This document shows, in pieces, positions 15,183-24,056 of a stretch of DNA of 64,000 nt (position 1 is the stretch's first letter; every line of letters starts with the position of its first letter). The notes beneath the pieces are model-generated. The model was not told the DNA's origin. It worked only from the letters and a program-made list of their open reading frames with translations, and searched no databases. The DNA is taken from the NCBI RefSeq assembly GCF_003627815.1, contig NZ_CP032698.1:3286001-3350000 (forward strand), read 5' to 3'. This stretch comes from Streptomyces hundungensis (GTDB lineage: Bacteria; Actinomycetota; Actinomycetes; Streptomycetales; Streptomycetaceae). The translations under genes and the position numbers were made by a program.

Positions 15183-16460
15183 TCACGGGCGTCGCGGAAC
15201 GTGGGGGTCTTTCAACTGATCGTTGGGTAACGGGAGTTCGACGCGGACCTCCGTCCCCGAGGCCGCGTCGCCCCGGCCCACCCTGATGCGCGCGCCCATC
15301 GAGGCGGCCCGTTCCACCATGCCCACCAGGCCGAAGTGGCCCGTACGCCGGAGGTCGTCCAGGGTGGTGCCCGGCGGCAGGCCGCGGCCGTCGTCCCGGA
15401 CGGTGAGGCGGAGCAGGGCGCCCTCGACGCCGGCCGTCACCTCGACCCGGGCCGGGCCAGCGTGCCGGTGGGCGTTGTCCAGCGCCTCGCTCGCGATCGT
15501 CAGGAGCTGGCGTGCCACCCCGGCCGGGAGCATCGGGGCCGGACCGTCACCGAGCGGCGTCCACCGCGCCCGGACGCCGGTTCGGCGGGTGAAGTCGCGT
15601 ACCGCGGCCGACAGTTCGGCCAGGACGTCCACCTCGCCCCGGGCCCGTCGCAGGTCCCCGAGGAGTTCGCGGGATTCCGCGGCCGCTCGTCGCGCGGCCC
15701 GCGCCACCAGGTCGGCCTGGGCGCGGAGGGTGAGCGGGTCCATGCGGTCGGCGGACGCGGCCAGGCCGTCGGCGGCAAGGGCCAGGCCGTACAGGGTCTT
15801 GGCCACCGAGTCGTGCAGGTCACGGGCGAGCCGCGCCCGCTCCTCCTCCACCGCGTCGTGCACGGCGAGCCGGGCCCGGGTCTCGGTGAGGGCCTGGCTC
15901 GCGGCGCCGAACCGGAACAGGAGGTTGCGGATCGTCACCCCGACCGCCCCCGCGATCACACAGAAGCCGGGCAGCAACAGGGCGGAGGCGTCGGCCGGTC
16001 CGGGGTGGGAGCCGGTCGCGTACACCAGGGTGAGGATCGCGACCTGGAGGCCCGCGAAGAGGCCCGCGCCGCGCCAGCCGTAGACCAGACCGGCCAGGAG
16101 CGGGGTGCAGATGGTGACATAGCCGAGGGGGGACTCCGGGGTCGCCGTGATCAGGAGCAGCGCGCCGAACACGGCGTCGACGGCGAGCAGCCAGGGGTGG
16201 CGCAGGAGCAGCGGGCCGAAGCGCTCCCAGTCGCGGAACAGGACGTAGGAGCCCATGAAGGTGACCAGGACCGCGGCCCCCACCAGCAGGCCCGGCGCCC
16301 CCGGGGCGGCGCCCGCGAGCGAGAAGGGGGCGCCTATCGCGATCATCGCCAGACGGAAGCCGAACACCTGGCGGCACATCGCCTGGAGCGCGTTGATCTG
16401 GAGGGCGAGGGTGGGGGGCGCCGCCGCTTCCCTCGCTCGGCGGCGCATCGGCATGGGCAT
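15183..16460 (-). CDS. Sensor histidine kinase (HisKA_3 type), partner of the Tad regulator
   Basis: A 425-aa membrane kinase. Several hydrophobic segments (about residues 20-180) form a membrane sensor with no large extracellular domain. The dimerisation/phosphoacceptor helix is EEERARLARDLHDSVAKTLYG with the His in the RDLHDS motif. The HATPase region includes DNAHRHAGPARVEV, VRDDGRGLPPG and GHFGLVGMVERAASMGARI. This is the NarX/DesK-like class that pairs with LuxR-type regulators such as the one downstream. Start ATG 16460 was chosen from a cluster of possible starts (TTG 16463, ATG 16454). The 31-nt gap to tadC supports one transcript. Confidence 0.87.
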   Translation of the reverse strand: MPMPMRRRAREAAAPPTLALQINALQAMCRQVFGFRLAMIAIGAPFSLAGAAPGAPGLLVGAAVLVTFMGSYVLFRDWERFGPLLLRHPWLLAVDAVFGALLLITATPESPLGYVTICTPLLAGLVYGWRGAGLFAGLQVAILTLVYATGSHPGPADASALLLPGFCVIAGAVGVTIRNLLFRFGAASQALTETRARLAVHDAVEEERARLARDLHDSVAKTLYGLALAADGLAASADRMDPLTLRAQADLVARAARRAAAESRELLGDLRRARGEVDVLAELSAAVRDFTRRTGVRARWTPLGDGPAPMLPAGVARQLLTIASEALDNAHRHAGPARVEVTAGVEGALLRLTVRDDGRGLPPGTTLDDLRRTGHFGLVGMVERAASMGARIRVGRGDAASGTEVRVELPLPNDQLKDPHVPRRP

Positions 16461-16491
16461 CAACCCCGCACCCCTATGGTCAGTTGAAGGC

Positions 16492-17397
16492 TCACTTCGG
16501 GCCTCCGAGGAAGCCGCCGAAGTCGAGGTCGGCGCCGTACACGAAGCCCACGGTGAGCAGGATCAGCGTGCCCGGCAGCAGGAAGGTCGTCACGGCGAAG
16601 GTGGCCTTGGGGACCGCGCGGGCCGCCTTGCGGCGGGCGTTCTGCGCGTCGGTGCGGCGCATGTCGGCGGCGATCGCTATCAGCGTCTCCACGATGGGCG
16701 CGCCGAGTTCCTCGCCCTGCTGGAGCGCGGTGACGAACATCGCGACCTGCTCGGAGTCGTTGCGCTTGCGCAGCTCCTCGAAGGCCTGCCGACGGCTGAC
16801 GCCCAGGTCCATCTGGCGCAGCGTGATGCGCAGTTCGTCCGCCCAGGGCCCCTGGTACTTGTCGGCGACGCGTTCCAGGGCCTGGCGGAAGCCGAGTCCC
16901 GCGCTGACCACGACGGCGAGTACGTCGAGGAAGTCGGGCAGGGTGCGTTCGATGTGGTCGCGGCGCACCCGGACGGCCGACCAGATGCCGACCTCGACCC
17001 AGAACAGGGCGAAGCCCACCATCGCCAGGGCGATGATCCAGTGCCCTTCCAGCAGCATGATCAGTGCGGCCGCCGCGCCGAGCAGCCCGTACACCGCGCG
17101 CCGGGCCGCGTAGCGGTCGACGGTGAGCCCGCCCGGGTTGCCCGCGAGGTCGATCTGGCGGCGCTTCCTGCCGACCCGCGCGGGGCCCATCATCCGCAGC
17201 ACCGCGGGCGCCCAGCGCATGCCGAGCCGGTCCACGGCGGAGCCGACGGCCGTGGTGCGCGTCGCGCCGATCTCCAGGGCCACCGAGAGGTCGCTCGGGA
17301 GCTTCACCTCGGCCCGGTACATGCGGATGCCGTGGAACATCCCGTACACGCTCAGGCCCATCAGGGCCGCGTAGAGCAGTCCCAGTCCCAGTCCCAT
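16492..17397 (-). CDS. tadC: TadC-like type II secretion F platform protein
   Basis: A 301-aa inner-membrane platform protein of the Tad pilus. Hydrophobic segments lie near the N-terminus (1-22), near 105-140 and near the C-terminus, with the cytoplasmic GspF domain between them: ERTLPDFLDVLAVVVSAGLG followed by FRQALERVADKYQGPW, and RQAFEELRKRNDSEQVAMFV. It partners TadB in coupling the CpaF motor to pilin insertion or extraction. Start ATG 17397 gives MGLGLGLLYAALMGLSVYGM. The gene lies 72 nt behind tadB in the same direction. Confidence 0.9.
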   Translation of the reverse strand: MGLGLGLLYAALMGLSVYGMFHGIRMYRAEVKLPSDLSVALEIGATRTTAVGSAVDRLGMRWAPAVLRMMGPARVGRKRRQIDLAGNPGGLTVDRYAARRAVYGLLGAAAALIMLLEGHWIIALAMVGFALFWVEVGIWSAVRVRRDHIERTLPDFLDVLAVVVSAGLGFRQALERVADKYQGPWADELRITLRQMDLGVSRRQAFEELRKRNDSEQVAMFVTALQQGEELGAPIVETLIAIAADMRRTDAQNARRKAARAVPKATFAVTTFLLPGTLILLTVGFVYGADLDFGGFLGGPK

Positions 17398-17469
17398 AAG
17401 TCGCTCACTCCCCTCTCTTCGATCGGCCGCTCGGGCCCGTACGTCGACGTGCGCGCCGGTGCCGCCGGG

Positions 17470-18405
17470 TCATACGTCGATGCGGGAGAGCCGGCGGACC
17501 ACGATGAAGCCCAGGGCGTACAGGGCGATCGAGATCAGCACGGCCGCCTGGCCGAGGAAGGCGCCCGTCATGCGGTCGAGCGCGCCGGGCATCACCGCGT
17601 TGAGCATGAGCAGCGCGGCCACGCCGAAGCCGGGCACGGCGTACGCGGTGACCGTCACCTGGGCCAGGGTGGTGCGCACCTCGCGCCGGGTCTCCTTGCG
17701 TTCCTCCAGGGTGGTGGTGAGGTTGCGCAGCGAGCTGACGACGGTGCCGCCCGCCCGGTTGGCGAGCACCAACGTCGTGACCAGGACGCCCAGTTCGCGC
17801 GAGGGCAGCCGCTCGGCGATCTCGCCCAGGGCGTCGTCGAGGGACTCCCCCACGGCGAGCCGGTCGGTGACCCGGCTCAGTTCCTCGCTCGCCGGCGCCT
17901 CCATCTCCTCGGCCGCCATGGCGATGGCGGTGCGCAGCGCGAGGCCGGCCTGGGTGGCGTTGGCGAGGATGCGGGACAGTTCGGGCAGTTGGTTGATGAA
18001 GCGTTCGATGCGTTTCTGGCGCTGCCAGTCGAGGAAGGAGTTGGCGCTCCACAGTCCGGCGAGGCCCGCGAGCGGTCCGAAGAACGACGCGAGGACGGAC
18101 GCGGCGATCAGCCACAGGGCGGCCACCCCGGCCACCATGTACACGAAGAACTCGCCGGGGGTGAGGTCGAGGCCGGTGGCGGCCAGTTTGTGTTCGATGC
18201 GCCGGCCCAGTGACGTGCCGCGCAGTCGGCGGTCCACGCCGCGGAACGGGCGCTGACGGCCCGTCGGGACGGAGGCGCCGGGGTTGCTGAGCCGGTCGAT
18301 GAGCGCTGCGCGCTGGGCGCGGCCCGCCCCGTAGGAGCGCAGCCCCAGGACGGCCAGCACCCCGGCGAGCAGGGTGACGCCGAGCGTGAGGAAGGAGAGG
18401 TTCAT
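17470..18405 (-). CDS. tadB: TadB-like type II secretion F platform protein
   Basis: A 311-aa platform protein of the Tad pilus. It has an N-terminal membrane anchor (LGVTLLAGVLAVLGL), a basic cytoplasmic segment, two hydrophobic helices near 100-140, a GspF domain (IERFINQLPELSRILANATQAGLALRTA read in two parts, then SLDDALGEIAERLPSRELGV), and a C-terminal pair of helices. Start ATG 18405. It follows cpaF with an 83-nt gap and precedes tadC, the standard Tad order cpaF-tadB-tadC. Confidence 0.9.
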   Translation of the reverse strand: MNLSFLTLGVTLLAGVLAVLGLRSYGAGRAQRAALIDRLSNPGASVPTGRQRPFRGVDRRLRGTSLGRRIEHKLAATGLDLTPGEFFVYMVAGVAALWLIAASVLASFFGPLAGLAGLWSANSFLDWQRQKRIERFINQLPELSRILANATQAGLALRTAIAMAAEEMEAPASEELSRVTDRLAVGESLDDALGEIAERLPSRELGVLVTTLVLANRAGGTVVSSLRNLTTTLEERKETRREVRTTLAQVTVTAYAVPGFGVAALLMLNAVMPGALDRMTGAFLGQAAVLISIALYALGFIVVRRLSRIDV

Positions 18406-18488
18406 CTGCGCGTTCCCTGTCAGTTGGCGGGCTCGATGAGCGGGGCGGGCGGTGGACGGAATGGGGCCGAACCGGTGGGTGGGCGGGC

Positions 18489-19826
18489 TCAGTTGGCGTG
18501 GCGGACGGCGAGCTGTTCGGTGTCCGTGGAGACGCCGTAGGCCTGGGGCACGGGCTGATTGGCGAGGTAGAGGCGGTCGGCGACCCTGCGCGGCAGCGGG
18601 AAGTACTGGAAGTGGCCGTGGATGCGGCCGTCGGCGGACATCGGCCGGGCGTCGAAGCGGCAGACGGTGGTGATGCGGTACGGGTCGCGGCCGTGCGACT
18701 CCAGCAGGGCGATCTCGGTGATCTTGCGGGCGCCGTCGGCGTGCCGGGTGAGCTGGACCAGGACGTCGACGGCCGAGTTGATCTGGTCGTGCAGCGCCTC
18801 GAAGGGCACCTCCACCTCGGACATCGAGGCGAGCGTCTGGAGGCGCATCAGCGCGTCCTCGGCGCTGTTGGCGTGGACGGTGGCGAGCGAGCCGTCGTGA
18901 CCGGTGGACATCGCCTGGAGCATGTCGAGGGACTCCCCGCCGCGGACCTCGCCGACGACGATCCGGTCGGGGCGCATGCGCAGCGAGTTGCGGACGAGGT
19001 CGCGGATGGAGATGTGCCCCTTGCCCTCGACGTTGGGGGGCCGCGCCTCCAGACGGATGACGTGGGCCTGCTGGAGCTGGAGTTCCGCGGAGTCCTCGAT
19101 GGTGATGATGCGCTCGTGCGGCGGGATGAGGCCGGACAGGGCGTTGAGCAGGGTGGTCTTCCCGGTGCCGGTGGCGCCGGACACGATGATGTTGAAGCGG
19201 GCCTGGACGAGCCCGGCGAGCAGCAGCAGCATGGGCTCGTCGAGCGAGCCGAAGGTGATCATCTCCTGGAGCGTGAACGACCTCGGGAAGCGGCGGATGG
19301 TGAGCGTCGCGCCGGTCAGCGACAGCGGCGGGATGATCACGTTGACGCGCTCGCCGGACGGCAGCCGGGCGTCCACCATCGGGTTCGACTCGTCCACCCG
19401 GCGGTTCACGGTCGACACGATCCGCTCGATCGTCTGCATCAGCTGCTCGTGCGAGGCGAACCGGAGCGGCAGTTGCTCCACCCGGCCGCCGCGCTCCACG
19501 AAGATCTGGTCGGGCCCGTTGACCATGATCTCGGTGATGGAGGCGTCTTCGAGGAGCGGTTCGAGGATGCCGAGGCCGAGCGCCTCGTCGACCACCCGGC
19601 GGATGAGCTGGGCCCGTTCGGCGGTGGAGAGGACCGGCCCCTCGCGGCTGATGATGTGCCCGAGCACCCGTTCCAGGCGGGCCCGGCGTTCGGCGGCGGC
19701 CAGCGACGACATCTCCGCGAGGTCGATCTCCTCCAGGAGCTTGGCCCGGTAGGAAGCGACCAGATGGCCGTCCTCCCGCCCCGCGCCGCTCTCCTCGGGT
19801 GCGGCGATCCGTGCCCGCAGACTCAT
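18489..19826 (-). CDS. cpaF: CpaF/TadA family secretion ATPase
   Basis: A 445-aa hexameric motor ATPase that powers Tad pilus assembly. An N-terminal domain (to about residue 150) precedes the RecA-like core with Walker A SGATGTGKTTLLNAL, the Asp box region IITIEDSAELQLQQ, Walker B RIVVGEVRGGESLDML and the His box GHDGSLATVHANS. All catalytic motifs are intact. It acts on the cytoplasmic face with TadB/TadC. Start ATG 19826, 22 nt after the upstream TadE-like gene, so it is in the same operon. Confidence 0.93.
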   Translation of the reverse strand: MSLRARIAAPEESGAGREDGHLVASYRAKLLEEIDLAEMSSLAAAERRARLERVLGHIISREGPVLSTAERAQLIRRVVDEALGLGILEPLLEDASITEIMVNGPDQIFVERGGRVEQLPLRFASHEQLMQTIERIVSTVNRRVDESNPMVDARLPSGERVNVIIPPLSLTGATLTIRRFPRSFTLQEMITFGSLDEPMLLLLAGLVQARFNIIVSGATGTGKTTLLNALSGLIPPHERIITIEDSAELQLQQAHVIRLEARPPNVEGKGHISIRDLVRNSLRMRPDRIVVGEVRGGESLDMLQAMSTGHDGSLATVHANSAEDALMRLQTLASMSEVEVPFEALHDQINSAVDVLVQLTRHADGARKITEIALLESHGRDPYRITTVCRFDARPMSADGRIHGHFQYFPLPRRVADRLYLANQPVPQAYGVSTDTEQLAVRHAN

Positions 19827-19848
19827 GTGTCTCTCCAGTCGTCTCGGG

Positions 19849-20247
19849 TCAGCTTCGGTGCTGAAGCTTCGGCATGGTGGAGGTGCGGGTGGCGGAGCCG
19901 AAGAAGCCGTCGCCGAGGCCCGGGATGACGCTGGGGATCTTGATGGTCACCGTGTACGCCGCCCCGTCCCCGCCGCCCCCGGCCGCCGTGACCCGGGGCG
20001 TGAGCCAGCCGCTGACCGCGGCCGTGCCGGCGGCCACCGGGTCCGGGCTCGGCTCGCCGTTCCTCGGCGCGTCCAGGCTGGCCGCCCGGGCCGCGGCCCG
20101 CGCCCCGGTGCCCGCCTGGTTCGCGGCGTACGCGGCGACGCCGAGCTGGATCGCGGCGAGCCCGACGAGCAGCAGCAGCGCCACGAATCCGATGTATTCC
20201 AGGGCGACTTGACCTTCGTCGCCCCGATGGCGGGTGGGGATGCGCAC
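19849..20247 (-). CDS. TadE-like pseudopilin 1
   Basis: A 132-aa TadE-family protein. A short basic leader ends at the prepilin-like motif DEGQVALEYIGF (Glu five residues into the mature part), followed by a hydrophobic helix LLLLVGLAAIQLGVAAYAANQAG and an Ala-rich segment. The globular part contains AAYTVTIKIPSVIPGLGDGF. It is thought to act as a minor pseudopilin of the Tad fibre. It is 3 nt downstream of the second TadE-like gene, whose C-terminal VTLKIPVLIPGVLNGF is clearly paralogous, so the pair probably arose by tandem duplication. Confidence 0.88.
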   Translation of the reverse strand: MRIPTRHRGDEGQVALEYIGFVALLLLVGLAAIQLGVAAYAANQAGTGARAAARAASLDAPRNGEPSPDPVAAGTAAVSGWLTPRVTAAGGGGDGAAYTVTIKIPSVIPGLGDGFFGSATRTSTMPKLQHRS

Positions 20248-20250
20248 GGC

Positions 20251-20661
20251 TCAGCGCTCCTTCACATGGGCGGCGGTGCCGTCGACCGGGAAGCCGTTGA
20301 GGACGCCCGGGATCAGGACGGGGATCTTGAGCGTGACGGTGGCGCGGTACATGCCGCTTCCGTCCTCGCCGCAGGCCGTGTCGCCCTGGAAGGAGGACGG
20401 CACCTGACCGAGGGCCGCCGTGCGGCACGCTCCCGCGGCACCGCCCTCGGCCGCGGCCCCCGCCCGCGCCCCCTCGTCCGCCGCGTTGCCCGCGAGCACG
20501 AAGGTGTAGCCGACCAGGGCGCACTGCCACAGCGCGACGAGCAGCAGCAGGATCAGCGGGACCACGCCGATGAACTCGATGGCGGTCTGCCCCCGGTCCC
20601 GCTCCCGCTCCCGCCCCCGGACCCGCACCCCCACCCGGGCGCCGATCCTCACCCGGCGCAT
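20251..20661 (-). CDS. TadE-like pseudopilin 2
   Basis: A 136-aa TadE-family protein with a long Arg-rich leader ending at DRGQTAIEFIGVVPLILLLL. This is a prepilin-like site followed by a membrane helix, then NAADEGARAGAAAEGGAAG and a globular region with two cysteines (GACRTAAL and DTACGEDG) that may form a disulfide. Its C-terminal VTLKIPVLIPGVLNGFPVDG parallels the downstream TadE-like protein. ATG 20661 overlaps the cpaE stop by one base (TGATG), a sign of translational coupling. Confidence 0.88.
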   Translation of the reverse strand: MRRVRIGARVGVRVRGRERERDRGQTAIEFIGVVPLILLLLVALWQCALVGYTFVLAGNAADEGARAGAAAEGGAAGACRTAALGQVPSSFQGDTACGEDGSGMYRATVTLKIPVLIPGVLNGFPVDGTAAHVKER

Positions 20662-21899
20662 CAGCCGCCCCTGCGCCTGAGCACCAGGCCGCTGCCCCGG
20701 GAAGCCCGCGCCTTCGCCCTGCCCTCCGGCGCCTTGAGCAGGCCGAGCTCTCCGGCCAGCGCCCACACGGCCTGACGGATCGTGCTGCGGCCGTCGAGGT
20801 CGTGGAGGCGGCCCGCGTCCACGACGGACTGGAGCTCCTTGAAGTGGGCCGGCACCGCGGCCTGGGCGACCCGGGTCCCGGTGATCTTCTGGACGAGCGG
20901 GGGCTGGATCTCGGTGGCGCGGGTGTGCCGGTTCACCACGGTGGTGGTCTCCTCGGCCTTGCGGATCTGGAGCCGGTCCCACATCCGTACGGTCCGCTTG
21001 GCACCCCGTACGGACACGACGTCGGGGGTGGTGACGAGGAGCGCCGTGTCGGCCATCTCGACGACGGCGGCGTTGGCGGCGGTGAGCTGGCTTCCGCAGT
21101 CCACGACGACGGTCTCGTAGCGGGTGCGCAGGGCGCCGATGATCTGGCGGGCGGCCCGGTCGGTGACCTCCTCGCCGCGTTCGCCCTCGCCGGGGGCGAG
21201 CAGCAGGGCGAGCCCGCTCTCGTGGGTGAAGACGGCGTCGGCGAGAACCCGGGGCGAGATGTCGGTGATGGCGGCGAGGTCGGCGATGGAGCGCCGGAAC
21301 TGGACGTCGAGGTAGGAGGCGACGTCGCCGGCCTGGAGGTCCATGTCGAGCAGGACCGTGGTGTGCCCCGACGCCCGTGCGGCGAGGGCGAGTTGGACGG
21401 CGACGAGGGTGGTGCCGACACCCCCCTTGGCGCCGGTGACGGTGGTGACGGTGCCGCCGGGCCCGGCGAAGACGTCGAGGCTCGCGCCCAGGTGGCGGCG
21501 TACGCCCGCGGACCACTGGGCCGCCGCCTGGACCCGGACCGCGAGCTCCTCGTAGGACAGCGGCAGCGCGACCAGGCCGCGGGCGCCGGAGTCCATCGCG
21601 GCGGAGAAGACGGCGGGCCCCGCGTCGGAGGAGATCAGCACGACGCCGATCGCGGGGAAGCGCAGGGCGACCTCGCGGATCAGTTCCAGGGCGGGGGTGG
21701 GGCCGATGCGTTCGTGGACGAGGACGACTTCGGGGAGCTCGTCGAGGGACTCCCCGGCGAGCCGGGCCAGGGTGTCGAGCAGGTGGGTGGAGTCGCCGAC
21801 CGGCACCGCGGGTTCGGCGTCGGGGAGTTGGCTGAGCAGGGTGGTGACGGACCGGGCGGCGTCCGCGTCGGCGACGGCGGGCAGGATTCGGGTGGTCAT
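20661..21899 (-). CDS. cpaE: CpaE-like ParA/MinD-family ATPase of the Tad system
   Basis: A 412-aa protein. An N-terminal receiver-like domain lacking an obvious phospho-Asp (about 1-130) is fused to a MinD-type ATPase with deviant Walker A GAKGGVGTT (about 145-153), switch VLLDMDLQAGDVASYLD, and YETVVVDCGSQLTAANAAVVEMAD. CpaE proteins localise the pilus machinery. Start ATG 21899 follows GAGGTGCGG at good spacing. The C-terminal 40 residues are basic and Gly/Arg-rich, which may favour membrane or nucleic-acid contact. Confidence 0.88.
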   Translation of the reverse strand: MTTRILPAVADADAARSVTTLLSQLPDAEPAVPVGDSTHLLDTLARLAGESLDELPEVVLVHERIGPTPALELIREVALRFPAIGVVLISSDAGPAVFSAAMDSGARGLVALPLSYEELAVRVQAAAQWSAGVRRHLGASLDVFAGPGGTVTTVTGAKGGVGTTLVAVQLALAARASGHTTVLLDMDLQAGDVASYLDVQFRRSIADLAAITDISPRVLADAVFTHESGLALLLAPGEGERGEEVTDRAARQIIGALRTRYETVVVDCGSQLTAANAAVVEMADTALLVTTPDVVSVRGAKRTVRMWDRLQIRKAEETTTVVNRHTRATEIQPPLVQKITGTRVAQAAVPAHFKELQSVVDAGRLHDLDGRSTIRQAVWALAGELGLLKAPEGRAKARASRGSGLVLRRRGG

Positions 21900-21906
21900 C
21901 CGCACC

Positions 21907-22614
21907 TCACTGGTCCTTTTCGAGGCGGTACGTACGGTCACCGGGCGGGATCGCGCCGTCGCCGTTGCCGCGGCCGACCAGCGCGAGCCGGACGTGGGTG
22001 GCGAACGACTCGGCGTAGGCGACCCGTTGGGCGTCGAGGGTGCTGAGGGCGAAGGTGATCGGGACGGCCTGGGTGGTCTGGTTCTTGTCGGCGGCCGAGG
22101 GGTTGAGTGCTTGGACCGCGCCCACCTGAATGACCCGGGCGTTGGCGACGATGAGTTTGGAGACGGGGGTCTCGCCCTGTTTGGTGGCGGCGAAGGTGGC
22201 GAAGATGTTGACGCTGTCGTTGCCGTTGATCTTCCCCGCGACTCCGGTGGAGGCGTCGATCATGATGGCGATCTCCTGTTCGCCCGGCTTGAGTTGGGGC
22301 CGGTCGGTGAACATGCCGTCCTGGAGCAGGGACCCCTTGGTGAGGTGGGTGGCGGCCATCTTGCCGACGACGTCCGTGAGGTCGGTGACCGCGCCCTGCG
22401 AGAGCCAGCGTTTGGGCATGCTCGTCTTGGCGAACTGGTCGGCCTTGAGCGGGGCGTAGGCGTCGATGTCGTCCTTGAGTCTGTACGCCGTCACCTCCGG
22501 GCCCACCTTGGAGTCCACGTCGCTGATCACCGTGAGCACCCCGGCGAACGCGCCCAGGGCGCACAGGACCGAGAGGAGGAGAAGGATGATGCCGCGGCGC
22601 TGGCGGGAGTTCAT
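21907..22614 (-). CDS. cpaB: CpaB/RcpC-like Tad assembly protein
   Basis: A 235-aa protein with one N-terminal membrane helix (RGIILLLLSVLCALGAFAGVL) and an extracytoplasmic SAF/RcpC-type region: KTSMPKRWLSQGAVTDLTDV, VGKMAATHLTKGSLLQDGMF and EIAIMIDASTGVAGKINGND. In diderms CpaB/RcpC sits in the periplasm with the secretin; here no secretin is present, so it probably stabilises the fibre across the wall. ATG 22614 is chosen because the preceding frame carries a Cys/Pro-rich shadow. It is 7 nt before cpaE, so the two are cotranscribed. Confidence 0.85.
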   Translation of the reverse strand: MNSRQRRGIILLLLSVLCALGAFAGVLTVISDVDSKVGPEVTAYRLKDDIDAYAPLKADQFAKTSMPKRWLSQGAVTDLTDVVGKMAATHLTKGSLLQDGMFTDRPQLKPGEQEIAIMIDASTGVAGKINGNDSVNIFATFAATKQGETPVSKLIVANARVIQVGAVQALNPSAADKNQTTQAVPITFALSTLDAQRVAYAESFATHVRLALVGRGNGDGAIPPGDRTYRLEKDQ

Positions 22615-22771
22615 TGACCGTACGACCTCGTTCGCTGACGTGGGGCAGAGCGGGCAAGTGGCGTGCTGCTGGCGCGGGTTGGGGTGGCGACCGGTCGGGG
22701 CGGCGCCGTCCACACCGGGGTCCGGGCGGCGTCGTCCGGACCGGGGTCCGGGCGGGCCCGGTCACCGGCGC

Positions 22772-23707
22772 TTACGGGCCCGGTGCGATGGCGCGGCGGC
22801 GTTCGGCCCGGGTGAGGGGGCGGGCGCGGTAGGCGGAGGCGGGCACGGGCCCGAGGGCGGCGGCGCCGTGCGGGACGTCCGGCTCCTCCTCACCGGGCTG
22901 CCGTGAGGCGCAGAACCCGCAGCGGTCGCCGATCAGCTCCATGGCACACCAGCGGCACTGTTCGCGCCGCACGGAGGCGACGAGTTGGTAGAGCACCGCG
23001 ATGTCGGGCAGGTAGGCCGCGAATTCGGTCACCTTGCCGGTGCCCCACCAGGCGGCCGATTCGGATGGCAGCGCGGCCTCCTGCACGGCTCTGACCCCCC
23101 ACGCGGGGGCCAGTGAGCCGGTGACCCAGTCGGCTCCCGCACCGCCTTGGGCCAGCAGCATGTCGCAGGCGAAGTCCGGTCCGGCGGGCGTGGCCGCGGC
23201 GCCGATCTTGACGAGCTGGGGCCGCGGGTTGGCGAGGACGGCGAACTGACTGCCCGGCATCCACGACCTGGCGTGCGCGGTGAGGCCGACCGGGACGCGT
23301 TCCAGCCGGGTCACGGAGTTGAGGACGGCGCCCGCGTGGATGTAGTGCGAGAGCAACCGGGCCGCCGATGCGATCACGCCGGGGCTGAAGTCACAGACCG
23401 AGAGCTGCCTCAACTGCCGTACCAGGATGGCGAGTCCGAGCGGCGGAAGATCGGATTTGATCAGGGTGATCCGGTCGGTTTCCAGAAGCGACCGTACGGT
23501 ATGCAGTCGCTGTTCATGGGCGGCGGAAAGGGAGGCGGGACAGAAGGCGATCACATAGCCGTGCTGTTCCAGGAGGCGGTGCATGTCGACGAGCGCCGCG
23601 TCGAGCGGCTGGGCGTCGGGGGACTGGAGCAGCGCCGCGAGCGGCGTCTGCGGATCGGTCGGCGGCAGCACCAGGTCGGGGCTGGTGACGGCTATCGCGG
23701 TCGGCAC
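22772..23707 (-). CDS. Unknown protein with C-terminal zinc ribbon, head of Tad operon
   Basis: A 311-aa soluble protein that I do not recognise. The N-terminal region has a P-loop-free alpha/beta look (DAALVDMHRLLEQHGYVIAF, then SLLETDRITLIKSDLPPLGL and QLRQLSVCDFSPGVIASAAR). A potential zinc ribbon of four cysteines, CRWCAMELIGDRCGFC, lies at about residues 258-273, followed by a basic tail. It is encoded 157 nt upstream of cpaB in the same direction and so is probably the first gene of the pilus operon. Gene order suggests a Tad accessory factor or regulator. The start is GTG 23707, with no better in-frame option. Confidence 0.65.
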   Translation of the reverse strand: MPTAIAVTSPDLVLPPTDPQTPLAALLQSPDAQPLDAALVDMHRLLEQHGYVIAFCPASLSAAHEQRLHTVRSLLETDRITLIKSDLPPLGLAILVRQLRQLSVCDFSPGVIASAARLLSHYIHAGAVLNSVTRLERVPVGLTAHARSWMPGSQFAVLANPRPQLVKIGAAATPAGPDFACDMLLAQGGAGADWVTGSLAPAWGVRAVQEAALPSESAAWWGTGKVTEFAAYLPDIAVLYQLVASVRREQCRWCAMELIGDRCGFCASRQPGEEEPDVPHGAAALGPVPASAYRARPLTRAERRRAIAPGP

Positions 23708-24056
23708 GTCTCGGGCCCCCGTTCGCTGATCGCGGTCGCCACCCAGGGCCCCCGTTCGCTTCGGTCCCGGAGCCTGTGCGAGCCCCCGCGACCGCGACTG
23801 ATTGCTGCGATTCCCACCTGCCTCAGCACTTTATCCACGACTTACCGAGCGGAGAACCGTCTTCTCCTTTCCTGTGTGCTTCCGCGGCTGGTTTTGGTAC
23901 GCGTGGGACGAATGAGGCGCCGAAAGTCGGCCACTTCACGGCCGGAATCGACTCTCCGCTTTCCGTGACCGAGGGCGGGACCCGGGCGCGCGCGACGCGG
24001 CCCGCGAGGCGCCGGCGGCCGCCCACCGCGAGCGGGGCGGGTCGGTGCCGGAGGTC

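Noticed and set aside
16255..18213. A 652-aa plus-strand open frame across tadC, tadB and the kinase
   Set aside because: It is antisense to motif-bearing Tad genes, with shadow composition and no domain.
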